Shown here: positions 45,759 to 55,518 of the stretch, in pieces
Layout of the letters: the number at the start of each line of letters is the position of its first letter
Position numbering within the stretch: position 1 is the stretch's first letter
Assembly (NCBI GenBank): GCA_001725255.1
Contig: MEFV01000014.1
Coordinates: 17,419 to 81,418 of the forward strand
From: Comamonas sp. SCN 67-35
GTDB lineage: Bacteria; Pseudomonadota; Gammaproteobacteria; Burkholderiales; Burkholderiaceae_C
Length of the DNA stretch: 64,000 nucleotides
Reading direction: 5' to 3'
Made by a program: the position numbers and the translations under genes
Notes under the pieces: generated by a model
What the model was told of the DNA's origin: nothing
The model's input: the letters and a program-made list of their open reading frames with translations, nothing else
Database searches by the model: none

Positions 45759-47459
45759 TCAGCTGAGCCCCCAGAGCTGGCCGAGATACTTCCAGTTCAC
45801 GAAGTAGTACAGGATGAAGGTCAGCAGGAAGATCATGGTGAGCGCGAAGGTGCCGGGTGCCACGAAACCGGCCGAGCCATAGGTCTGCAGCGGCGCGCTG
45901 GGCGCGGCACGGTTGAGGAAGACGAAGGTATTGCTCACCTTGCCGCCATCGAGCTTCTTGCCCCACAGGAGCGAGCCCACCACCAGGTAGATGAAGAGCG
46001 CGCCACCGATGATCGCGATCACGCCCGTGATGCCGACGAGGCCCATCATCAGGTAGGCGGCGCCCGGCCATTCATAGGCCAGTGCATTGCCGTTGAAGGC
46101 CATGTCCCAGTGGCGGCGCGAAACCCCGAGTGTCCCCGCGCCCATCATGACGATGGTGAAGGCATACATCGCGAAGCCGAACAGGAAGGGCTGGATCCGG
46201 GCCAGGCCGGGGTTGATGATCTCGCGCCTGAACAGCACGGGCACGAGGAAGTAGGTCATGCCCATGAAGGTCAGCGTGGTGCCGATCACGACGGTGGCGT
46301 GGAAGTGTCCCGGCACGTAGATCGTGTTGTGAATCAGCAGGTTCAGCTGCTCGGTGCCCATCATCACGCCGGTGATGCCCCCCAGGAAGCCGAAGCCCAC
46401 GAGCGAGATGAAGATGCTGGAGAACACCGGGTTGCCCCACGGCGCCTTGCGCAGCCACTCGAACAGGCCCTTGTTGAAACCGCGGTTGCGCTGCGCCACT
46501 TCCATGGCCCCCGGCACCGACAGTGCGTGGATCATCGAAGCCAGCACGGCAAAGTACATGAAGTAGCTGGTATTGACGATCTTCCACTCGGTGCTCACGC
46601 CCGGATCGGCAAGGATGTGGTGCGCACTGGCCAGCTGCAGGAACAGGATGTACAGCAGGAAGGCGCCGCGGCTCACGCGCTCGGACATGGGCTTGGCGCC
46701 CAGCACGATGGCGGCCACCGCATACCAGATCGATATGTGCGCAGCCACGTTGATCTGCTGCGAGGAGTGACCCAGGGCCCACCAGATGATGCGGTAGGCA
46801 AGCGGGTCGACGTGATCGACGAGACCCCACGACATGAAGAGCGTCGGCACGAGGATGATGGCGCCCGACAGCAGCGTGAACACGGCGATGATGGCGGCCG
46901 TCATGGCGCCGAAGGTCACGAGCGGCATCGAGCCCTCATACGTCTTTTCGCGCTGCGCCACGACCAGCGTGCCGAAGAAGACGCCGCAGGCGACAAGCGC
47001 GCCGACGGCAAACACGACGAGGCCGAGGTAGAAGGACCAGTGCGCCATCATGGGCACATACGAGGTCATCATCACGCTGGACTCACCCTGGAATATGGCG
47101 ATGTTGTTGATCACGGCACCCACCAGCATGAGCGCATACGCAGCCCATGCGATCCTGGGCGTCGCAATGCGGCAGCGCAGCAGCGTGGAGGCCGCGAAAT
47201 ACATCACGGCGACCTCGAAGAAGATCATCCAGTAGATGAGCATGTCCAGGCCGTGGGCCGTGAGCACCATGTAGAAGGTGTCGGCCGGCAGCAGGTGCAC
47301 GGCGGGCCAGCGCGTGAGCACCACGCCCAGCGCCAGGATGCCGCCCACCAGCAGGGCGACGATGGCGGTGAAGGCATTGATCTTGATGAGCTTCTCGGCC
47401 TGGTCTTCGAACTGCAGACCGGAGCGAGGGCAGGTACGGTAGGTGGTGGAGACGGTCAT
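45759..47459 (-). CDS. Heme-copper oxidoreductase subunit I, Tyr replaced by Gln
   Basis: This is the catalytic subunit of a heme-copper oxygen or nitric oxide reductase, 566 aa with about twelve to fourteen membrane helices. H69 and H387 can ligate the low-spin heme and H385 the high-spin heme (VPGHFHATVV). H231, H280 and H281 (LGHSSQQINV, SAHHILADP) can bind CuB or non-heme iron. In O2 reductases of the A and B classes the cross-linked Tyr sits four residues after the first CuB His (HPEVY); here that position is Gln235. This suggests a NO-reductase-like or divergent B-class member rather than a standard oxidase. A GAGGGA ribosome site precedes the ATG. It is followed by ctaB and preceded by its CuA subunit. 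Confidence 0.9.
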   Translation of the reverse strand: MTVSTTYRTCPRSGLQFEDQAEKLIKINAFTAIVALLVGGILALGVVLTRWPAVHLLPADTFYMVLTAHGLDMLIYWMIFFEVAVMYFAASTLLRCRIATPRIAWAAYALMLVGAVINNIAIFQGESSVMMTSYVPMMAHWSFYLGLVVFAVGALVACGVFFGTLVVAQREKTYEGSMPLVTFGAMTAAIIAVFTLLSGAIILVPTLFMSWGLVDHVDPLAYRIIWWALGHSSQQINVAAHISIWYAVAAIVLGAKPMSERVSRGAFLLYILFLQLASAHHILADPGVSTEWKIVNTSYFMYFAVLASMIHALSVPGAMEVAQRNRGFNKGLFEWLRKAPWGNPVFSSIFISLVGFGFLGGITGVMMGTEQLNLLIHNTIYVPGHFHATVVIGTTLTFMGMTYFLVPVLFRREIINPGLARIQPFLFGFAMYAFTIVMMGAGTLGVSRRHWDMAFNGNALAYEWPGAAYLMMGLVGITGVIAIIGGALFIYLVVGSLLWGKKLDGGKVSNTFVFLNRAAPSAPLQTYGSAGFVAPGTFALTMIFLLTFILYYFVNWKYLGQLWGLS

Positions 47460-47474
47460 GTCGGTTCCCTCGCT

Positions 47475-48014
47475 TTACTTGACGTACAGGCGACCGACCA
47501 TCTCGTGGTGCCCGATGCCGCAGTATTCATTGCACACGATGGAGTACTGGCCTGATTGGTTCGGCGTGATCTTGATCACGTGCTCGTAGCCCGGCACCAC
47601 CTGGATGTTCATGTTGATGGGCTGCAGCGAGAAGCCGTGGTTGTAGTCCATCGAGGTCAGGTGCAGCTTGTAGGTCTTGCCCTTTTCCAGTTCGAGGATG
47701 GGCCACCAGTTCCACAGTCGCCCGATCATGTAGACGTCGGAGCCCTCGGGCGCGGACACCACCGGAATTTCCTGGTCGGTTTCCTTGCGCACCGTGTACT
47801 TGGCGACGAAGGCCTCGGCACGCTCGGCGTACTTGGCGGGATCGACCTTGTAGGTTTCGGTGGAGAGATTCTGTTTGCCGAAGAAGTGCCAGCCCACCAT
47901 CATGGCGAACATGATCATGCACCAGACGAAGGCGATGGCGATCCAGAGGGTCTCCTGGCGATCCATCGGGTGTTTCCACCACAGTCGCTCCGAAGGAGGC
48001 AGTATTGCAGTCAT
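47475..48014 (-). CDS. Heme-copper oxidoreductase subunit II with CuA site
   Basis: This is the electron-entry subunit, 179 aa: one membrane helix (about residues 22-44) and a periplasmic cupredoxin domain. All CuA ligands are present, namely H126 (YNHGFSLQ), C161 and C165 (CNEYCGIG), H169 and M172. It resembles short ba3-type subunit II. The intact CuA centre implies donation from a soluble cytochrome c or similar protein, which the operon does not encode. AAGGAAG precedes the ATG. Confidence 0.92.
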   Translation of the reverse strand: MTAILPPSERLWWKHPMDRQETLWIAIAFVWCMIMFAMMVGWHFFGKQNLSTETYKVDPAKYAERAEAFVAKYTVRKETDQEIPVVSAPEGSDVYMIGRLWNWWPILELEKGKTYKLHLTSMDYNHGFSLQPINMNIQVVPGYEHVIKITPNQSGQYSIVCNEYCGIGHHEMVGRLYVK

Positions 48015-48027
48015 GGGCGCTTCCTTT

Positions 48028-48186
48028 TTATTTCGCCAGGGGAATGGTCAAGGTATCGATGAAGCCCCAGAGGTTGTAGATAACCATGGGGATCATCACA
48101 CCCAGGAACAGCAGCAGGAATGGACTGTCGAGCAGCCGCTGCATGAAGGGAATGGGTTCGTTCTCGTCTTCGTCGTGTGGGCTCAT
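48028..48186 (-). CDS. Single-helix membrane peptide, first gene of the operon
   Basis: The 52-aa product MSPHDEDENEPIPFMQRLLD begins acidic and continues with one transmembrane helix (about residues 22-45) containing PMVIYNLWGF. Similar tiny subunits accompany ba3- and cbb3-type enzymes, but I cannot name this one. The ATG at 48186 has AAGGAG nine bases upstream, and the stop is 13 bases before the subunit II start. Longer in-frame starts upstream would cross the promoter and FNR-like site. Confidence 0.75.
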   Translation of the reverse strand: MSPHDEDENEPIPFMQRLLDSPFLLLFLGVMIPMVIYNLWGFIDTLTIPLAK

Positions 48187-48236
48187 GCTGATTGCTCCTT
48201 GGCAAGGCCGGCAGAATCCGGATTTGGGGACGCCGC

Positions 48237-48278
48237 AGTCTACAGGGATGGAAAGTCCGTAAACGTGATCTGGATCAA
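48237..48278 (-). promoter_or_regulatory. FNR/DNR-type box with class II promoter for the respiratory operon
   Basis: The minus strand reads TTGATCCAGATCAC (48278-48265), nine of ten bases of the FNR/Anr/Dnr consensus TTGAT-N4-ATCAA. TAGACT (48242-48237) follows at the spacing expected for a -10 element when the box is centred near -41.5. It lies about 50 bases before the first operon gene and suggests induction by low oxygen or nitric oxide. The box also lies within the divergent region of the heme A synthase gene, so it could affect both. Confidence 0.75.
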
Positions 48279-48422
48279 GTTGTGAGAGGATGTACACACC
48301 CATCGCAGGGGCATCCAGATGCCGTGCCACCGCGTCTCAGACAACGGCCGCGGCTTGCGCGCACGCCACGTGGCATGCGCTAGATTCGCGTACCGCTCGT
48401 GATCGAGCCCCGGGAAATTCAT

Positions 48423-49382
48423 ATGCCACCTCCCCATTCGCATCCGTCCACCGCGGACGTCCAGCGCACACACTCATGGCTGCGGCGCCTGGCCTGGCTG
48501 TGCGCCGTCATGATGCTGGCCATCACGAGCCTCTCAGCTTTTATCCGGCTCGTCAATACGGGTGTGGGTTGCACGCCCTGGCCCGCATGCTACGGGCAGC
48601 TCGGCACTCATGCAACGGGCGGGCAGCAGCCCGGCGCTTCGCAGGCCGCCGTCGCGACGGCACGCGCCGCGCACCGCGTCATCGCGTCGAGCAGTCTGGT
48701 CGTGATCCTGGCGTTGCTGGCGCTGGCGCTCAGGCGGCGCTTGCGCCAGCAGGGGCGGCACGCCGCGGCCCTGCTGGTGCTGGCCCTGTTCCTGGCCGGG
48801 CTGGGCGCGGGCGCGCGCAGTTCGCTCCTGCCCGCGGTCACGCTGGGCAACCTGCTGGCCGGGCTGGGCATGCTCGTGCTCAGCGTGCGACTCGCGCGTC
48901 TGCCCGACGCAACCGACTCCGGCACGGGCGCCTCGCCCCTGGCGCGCTGGGCCTGGGTGGCGCTGGCGCTGGCCTTCGTGCAGGCCGCGTTCGGCGCCAT
49001 GGTGAGCAGCACGCACGCCGGGCTCTCCTGCCCGACATGGGGCGTGTGCGATCTGTCGCAGGCCTCATGGCAGGCTCTGAACCCCTGGCTGGCGCCCGCG
49101 GCCGGCACCAGCGCGAGCCATGCCGGCGGCGCGCTGATGCATCTGCTGCACCGCGCCGCGGGACTGGCGCTGCTCGGGTTCCTCGCCTTCATGGCGTGGC
49201 GCGCGATGCGCCTGGACAAGCCCTGGGTGGCCGCCGCCTGCGTGGCGCTGCCTGCGTTGCAGATCCTGCTGGGCCTGGGGCTGGTGGCGCAGCAGCTGCC
49301 GCTGGGCGGCACGTGGGCGCACAACCTGATGGCCGCGCTGCTGCTGGCGCTGCTGGCCGTCCTGACCACGGCGCGGCGCTGA
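48423..49382 (+). CDS. ctaA: Heme A synthase (CtaA/COX15 family)
   Basis: This is a membrane enzyme that oxidises heme O to heme A. The 319-aa protein (ATG at 48423) has eight hydrophobic segments in two similar four-helix halves. Each half has a periplasmic cysteine pair (VGCTPWPACYG and LSCPTWGVCD) and heme-ligand histidines (RAAHRVIAS and HLLHRAAGL). It is divergent from the heme-copper operon, which also carries heme O synthase. The ribosome site is weak; a GTG at 48399 is an alternative start. Confidence 0.9.
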   Translation: MPPPHSHPSTADVQRTHSWLRRLAWLCAVMMLAITSLSAFIRLVNTGVGCTPWPACYGQLGTHATGGQQPGASQAAVATARAAHRVIASSSLVVILALLALALRRRLRQQGRHAAALLVLALFLAGLGAGARSSLLPAVTLGNLLAGLGMLVLSVRLARLPDATDSGTGASPLARWAWVALALAFVQAAFGAMVSSTHAGLSCPTWGVCDLSQASWQALNPWLAPAAGTSASHAGGALMHLLHRAAGLALLGFLAFMAWRAMRLDKPWVAAACVALPALQILLGLGLVAQQLPLGGTWAHNLMAALLLALLAVLTTARR

Positions 49383-49440
49383 CGCCCGCGCACGCATGAC
49401 CGACAATCGGCGGCTTGTATTCCGAGGACGATCACTGCCC

Positions 49441-49854
49441 ATGCCGCACCGCGACGACGCCATCCACACCAGCCTGCCCACCGACAAGGAGCTCGTGCTC
49501 AAGGTGATTCCGCTGCCGAGCGACACCAACGGCAATGGCGACATCTTCGGCGGCTGGGTCATGTCCCAGGTGGACCTGGCGGGGTCGGTGCTCTGCGCCC
49601 GCATCGCGCAGGGGCGCATCGCGACCGTCGCAGTCAACGAATTCGTCTTCAAGCAGCCGGTGCGCGTCGGCGACCTGCTCTCGTTCTACTCCAGCGTGCT
49701 GCGCATCGGGCGCACCTCGATGACGGTGCAGGTGGAAGTCTTCGCCGAGCGCATCCGGGCGCAGGGCCAGTACGTGAAGGTGACCGAGGCGCGCCTGACC
49801 TATGTGGCCATCGACGACGAGGGCCGCCCGCGCGCGGTGCAGCAGACGCCCTGA
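49441..49854 (+). CDS. Acyl-CoA thioesterase, hotdog fold (YciA-like)
   Basis: This is a cytosolic acyl-CoA thioesterase of 137 aa with the signature NGNGDIFGGWVMSQVDLAGS, containing the conserved Asp, then VNEFVFKQPVRVGDLLSFYS and VEVFAERIR. The ATG at 49441 gives the usual YciA/BACH length. It is 58 bases after ctaA on the same strand and may be read through, but its function fits the downstream acyl-CoA block. Confidence 0.9.
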   Translation: MPHRDDAIHTSLPTDKELVLKVIPLPSDTNGNGDIFGGWVMSQVDLAGSVLCARIAQGRIATVAVNEFVFKQPVRVGDLLSFYSSVLRIGRTSMTVQVEVFAERIRAQGQYVKVTEARLTYVAIDDEGRPRAVQQTP

Positions 49855-49960
49855 TCCAGGCGGACGCACAGGCACACCCCGCCCGGCTCCGGCAGCCGCG
49901 CGCATCAGGGTTATTACGCGGTACGCAAGCGGCCGCGAGCATGCATGATCGGCATTTACG

Positions 49961-49976
49961 CAAAGCGGGTGCTTTG
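49961..49976. promoter_or_regulatory. Palindromic operator candidate upstream of livH
   Basis: CAAAGCGGGTGCTTTG is a 6-bp perfect inverted repeat with a four-base centre, followed by T and AAAAAT. An almost identical arrangement, including the trailing AAAAAT, lies before the acyl-CoA dehydrogenase gene at 56775-56791. TetR-type regulators of acyl-CoA genes bind sites of this size; which regulator applies is unknown. Confidence 0.5.
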
Positions 49977-49998
49977 TAAAAATAAAGGGAATGCGTCG

Positions 49999-50874
49999 GT
50001 GCAGTTTGTCCAACTTCTGATCAGCGGTGTCGCACAAGGGTGCATCTACGGCCTGATCGCGTTGGGTTTCGTACTGATCTACAAGGCCACCGAAATCGTC
50101 AGCTTCGCCCAGGGCGAGCTCATGATGGTGGGCGCCTTCATCGGCGTGGCCGTCATGGCCTACCTCGAATTCCCGTTCTGGCTGGCCGTGATCGCGAGCA
50201 TGGCGGCCATGGCGCTGCTGGGCCTGCTGCTCGAGCGCATGGTGATCCGCCCGGTGCTGGGGCAGCCCGCGTTTTCCATCGTCATGCTCACCATAGGCAT
50301 CGGCTACCTGCTGCGCGGGCTGGTGACGATGATTCCGGGCATGGGCACCGAGACACTGACGCTGAACGTGCCCTACAAGGACGTGACGATGGCCTGGGGC
50401 TCCCTGATCCTGGGGGCCGAGCAGCTCGCGGTGATCGCGGTGACCACCGTGCTGTGCGCGCTGCTGTTCGTGATGTTCCGCTACACGCGCATGGGCGTGG
50501 CCATGCAGGCCGCCTCGCAGAACCAGCTCGCGGCCTACTACATGGGCATCCCGGTGCAGCGCATCAACGGCCTGGTGTGGGCGCTGGCGGGCATGGTGGC
50601 GGCGGTGGCGGGCCTGCTGCTGGCGCCCATCACCTTCGTCTACGCCAACATGGGCTTCATCGGCCTGAAGGCGTTTCCCGCGGCCGTGGTCGGCGGCTTC
50701 GGCAGCCTGCCCGGCGCCATCGTCGGCGGACTGGTGATCGGCATCATCGAATCACTGTCAGGCTTTTACCTGCCCGAGGGTTTCAAGGACGTGGCGGCCT
50801 ATGTGGTGGTCCTCATCATGCTGATGGTGCGGCCCAACGGGCTCTTCGGCGAACGCCTGGTCAAGAAAGTCTAG
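49999..50874 (+). CDS. livH: Branched-chain-type ABC transporter permease LivH
   Basis: This is an inner-membrane permease of a HAAT-family (branched-chain amino acid-type) ABC transporter, 291 aa from a GTG at 49999 preceded by AAAGGGA. It has about eight hydrophobic segments; FAQGELMMVGAFIG, QNQLAAYYMGIPV and GGFGSLPGAIVGG are typical. An ATG 18 codons upstream would place the operator inside the gene, so I rejected it. In this setting, with a CoA ligase in the operon, the substrate may be an aromatic, fatty or branched acid rather than an amino acid. Confidence 0.88.
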   Translation: MQFVQLLISGVAQGCIYGLIALGFVLIYKATEIVSFAQGELMMVGAFIGVAVMAYLEFPFWLAVIASMAAMALLGLLLERMVIRPVLGQPAFSIVMLTIGIGYLLRGLVTMIPGMGTETLTLNVPYKDVTMAWGSLILGAEQLAVIAVTTVLCALLFVMFRYTRMGVAMQAASQNQLAAYYMGIPVQRINGLVWALAGMVAAVAGLLLAPITFVYANMGFIGLKAFPAAVVGGFGSLPGAIVGGLVIGIIESLSGFYLPEGFKDVAAYVVVLIMLMVRPNGLFGERLVKKV

Positions 50875-50883
50875 GTCCGGGTC

Positions 50884-51960
50884 ATGCGCTTCATCTTCAA
50901 GACCAGCTACCTGCAGGACATCCGTCTCGCCCGGCACGGTGGGCACGTGTTCTGGTACGGATTGCTGGGCCTCGCGCTGCTGGCCGCGCCCTGGGGCCTG
51001 CCCGAGTACTGGCTGGCGCAGCTCACCTTCGTGCTGATCTACGGCATCGCCGGGCTGGGGCTGATGCTGCTGTCGGGCTACACCGGGCAGTTTTCCCTCG
51101 GGCACGCGGCCTTTCTCGGCGTGGGGGCGTACACGCAGGCGCTGCTCACCGCCATGGGCTGGCCCTTCTTCCTGGCGCTGGCCTGCGCGGCGCTGCTGTC
51201 GGCGGCCGTAGGCATCGTCGTCGGGCTGCCGGCGCTGCGCGTCAAAGGCATTTATCTTGCGATCGCCACGCTCGCGTTCGGCTTCATCGTCGAGGAAAGC
51301 TTCGCGCGCTGGGAGTCGGTGACGGGCGGCAACAAGGGCATCTTCCTGCAGCCGCCGCAGATCATGGGCCATGCGTTCGAGTCGTCCGAGGGTTTCTATT
51401 TCCTGTGCCTGGCGATCGCCGTGGCCTGTACCCTGGCCATCCTCAATCTGCTGCGCGCACCCACGGGCCGGGCCTTCGTCGCGATCCGCGATTCGGAGAT
51501 CTCGGCGCAGAGCATGGGCATCCACCTCGCGTACTACAAGACGCTGTCGTTCGCGCTCTCGGCCGCGCTCGCGGGCATCGCCGGGGCGCTGTACGCGCAC
51601 AAGCTGCAGTTCATCACGCCCGAGCAGTTCGGCATCGTGCAGTCCATCGACCTGCTCCTGATGATCGTGATCGGCGGGCTGGGCTCGGTGCACGGCGCCT
51701 TCCTCGGTGCGATGTTCCTCATCTTCATGCCCCAGCTCATCGGCCTGGGCAAGGACTGGCTGCCCGAATCGATCGGCCAGTCGCCGGGCCTGCAGACCTT
51801 CGTCTACGGCGCGGTGCTGATCGCCTTCGTCATGTTCGAGCCGCTGGGCATCTATGGGCGCTGGATCAAGGTGCGTGCCTGGCTGCAGCTCTTTCCCTTC
51901 TACCGCCGCGGCATGTTCAAGCGCCAGAAGAGTTTCCAGAAATCGGAGCGCCTGAGATGA
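50884..51960 (+). CDS. livM: Branched-chain-type ABC transporter permease LivM
   Basis: This is the second permease of the HAAT transporter, 358 aa with about nine hydrophobic segments. LMLLSGYTGQFSLGHAAFLG, GLPALRVKGIYLAIATLA, RAFVAIRDSEISAQSMGI and IGGLGSVHGAFLG are diagnostic. The C-terminal 30 residues are basic and cytoplasmic. It overlaps livG by four bases. Confidence 0.92.
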   Translation: MRFIFKTSYLQDIRLARHGGHVFWYGLLGLALLAAPWGLPEYWLAQLTFVLIYGIAGLGLMLLSGYTGQFSLGHAAFLGVGAYTQALLTAMGWPFFLALACAALLSAAVGIVVGLPALRVKGIYLAIATLAFGFIVEESFARWESVTGGNKGIFLQPPQIMGHAFESSEGFYFLCLAIAVACTLAILNLLRAPTGRAFVAIRDSEISAQSMGIHLAYYKTLSFALSAALAGIAGALYAHKLQFITPEQFGIVQSIDLLLMIVIGGLGSVHGAFLGAMFLIFMPQLIGLGKDWLPESIGQSPGLQTFVYGAVLIAFVMFEPLGIYGRWIKVRAWLQLFPFYRRGMFKRQKSFQKSERLR

Positions 51961-52796
51961 CGGGCGGCAACACCCTGCTTTCGGCCCAGCACCTCAGCGT
52001 GCGCTTCGGCGGCCTGCTGGCGGTCAACGACGTGAGCTTCGATGTGCATGAAGGCGAGGTCTTCACGCTGATCGGCCCCAACGGCGCGGGCAAGACGACG
52101 GTGTTCAACCTCATCAGCCGCATCTACCAGCCCACGAGCGGACACATCACCTACGCGGGGCCGCAGGGCGAGCTCAGACTCACCGAGCAGGCGCCGCACA
52201 CGGTGGCGCAGCTGGGCATCGCGCGCACCTTCCAGAACATCGAACTGTTCGAGCACGCCAGCGTGCTGGCCAACCTCCTGATCGGCCGCCATACGCGGCG
52301 CGAGACCGGCCTGTGGCGCGAGCTGCTGTTCACGCCGGGCACGCGCGCTGCCGAAGTGCGCGCCCGCGAGAAGGTCGAGGAAGTGATCGACTTCCTGGAC
52401 CTGCAGCACTACCGCGACACACTGGTCGGCGGCCTGCCCTATGGTGTGCGCAAGGTGGTGGAGCTGGGCCGCGCGCTGGCGACCGAGCCGCGGCTGCTGC
52501 TGCTCGACGAGCCCTCTTCGGGCCTGAACGTGGAGGAGACGGACGACATGGCGTTCTGGATCGAGGACATCGCGAGCGACCTGGGCATCACCGTGCTGAT
52601 GGTGGAGCACGACATGTCGCTGGTCTCGCGCGTCTCCGATCGGGTGCTGGCCATGAACCAGGGCGAGGTGCTGGCGCTGGGCACGCCGGCCGAAGTGCAG
52701 GCGCATCCGGGCGTGGTCGAGGCGTATCTGGGCACCATCGACGATGTGAGCAATCTGCGCCGCCCCGCCGGACAGCAGGTGAAAGGCCGGGCATGA
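51957..52796 (+). CDS. livG: Branched-chain-type ABC transporter ATPase LivG
   Basis: This is one of the two ATPases of the transporter, 279 aa: Walker A GPNGAGKTTVFNLI, the LivG-type GIARTFQNIELF, a signature-like GGLPYGVRKVVELGRALA, Walker B LLLLDEPSSGL and an H-loop MVEHDMSLVSRV. The signature motif reads LPYGVRK instead of LSYGQQR. The ATG at 51957 overlaps the livM stop, and the stop overlaps livF. Confidence 0.93.
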   Translation: MTGGNTLLSAQHLSVRFGGLLAVNDVSFDVHEGEVFTLIGPNGAGKTTVFNLISRIYQPTSGHITYAGPQGELRLTEQAPHTVAQLGIARTFQNIELFEHASVLANLLIGRHTRRETGLWRELLFTPGTRAAEVRAREKVEEVIDFLDLQHYRDTLVGGLPYGVRKVVELGRALATEPRLLLLDEPSSGLNVEETDDMAFWIEDIASDLGITVLMVEHDMSLVSRVSDRVLAMNQGEVLALGTPAEVQAHPGVVEAYLGTIDDVSNLRRPAGQQVKGRA

Positions 52797-53584
52797 GTGC
52801 GCCGGCCGTCAACGCGCAGCCGCTGCTGCAACTGCAGAACGTGGAGAGCGCCTATGGGCCGATCAAGGCCATCCGCGGCGTGAGCCTGGCCGTGCACACG
52901 GGCGAGATCGCCACGGTGCTGGGCAGCAACGGCGCGGGCAAGACGACCATCCTCAAGACCATCTCGGGCATCATCGATCCGCTCAAGGGCAGCGTGCATT
53001 TCAAGGGCGACAACATCACCGCGCAGGACCCGACGAGCATCGTGCGCAGGGGCTTGACGCACGTGCCCGAGGGGCGCGAAGTCTTCCCCCTGCTGTCGGT
53101 GCGCGACAACCTCATGATGGGCGCCTACACGCGCCGCGACCGCGACGCGGTGGCGCGCGACCTGGAATGGATCTACGGCTACTTTCCCGTGCTCAAGGAG
53201 CGCATGCAACAGGACGCGGGGCTGCTCTCGGGCGGGCAGCAGCAGATGCTGGCGATCAGCCGCGCGCTCATGGCCGCGCCCGAACTCATCCTGCTGGACG
53301 AGCCCAGCCTGGGCCTGAGCCCGCGCCTGACCAAGGAGATCTTCGAGATCGTGGTGCGCATCAACCGCGAGCGCGGCACCACTATTCTGCTGGTCGAACA
53401 GAACGCCAACATGGCGCTGAACGCCGCCGATTTCGGCTATGTGCTGGAAAACGGCCGCATAGTGATGGAAGACCGCTGCGAACGCCTGCGCGAGAAGGAG
53501 GACATCAAGGAGTTCTACCTCGGCATGAAGGACACGGGCATGCGCGGCGAGCGGCGCTGGAAAAAGAAGAAGACCTGGAGATGA
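52793..53584 (+). CDS. livF: Branched-chain-type ABC transporter ATPase LivF
   Basis: This is the second ATPase, 263 aa: Walker A GSNGAGKTTILKTI, GLTHVPEGREVFPLLSV typical of LivF, signature LLSGGQQQMLAISRALM, Walker B LILLDEPSLGLSP and H-loop LLVEQNANMALN. A Lys/Arg-rich tail (RRWKKKKTWR) is added at the C terminus. Its stop is four bases before the acyl-CoA ligase ATG, indicating one transcript. Confidence 0.93.
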   Translation: MSAPAVNAQPLLQLQNVESAYGPIKAIRGVSLAVHTGEIATVLGSNGAGKTTILKTISGIIDPLKGSVHFKGDNITAQDPTSIVRRGLTHVPEGREVFPLLSVRDNLMMGAYTRRDRDAVARDLEWIYGYFPVLKERMQQDAGLLSGGQQQMLAISRALMAAPELILLDEPSLGLSPRLTKEIFEIVVRINRERGTTILLVEQNANMALNAADFGYVLENGRIVMEDRCERLREKEDIKEFYLGMKDTGMRGERRWKKKKTWR

Positions 53585-53588
53585 CCGC

Positions 53589-55460
<1,872 letters not shown>

Positions 55461-55518
55461 ACCGCGCCCGGGCAACAGCACCCACAATCATTTCATTGAT
55501 ACCCAAGGAGACCCGACC

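Noticed and set aside
50040..52796. A 918-codon frame leading into LivG
   Set aside because: Only the part from 51957 is LivG. The upstream part is an out-of-frame reading of livH and livM, whose own frames have all family motifs.
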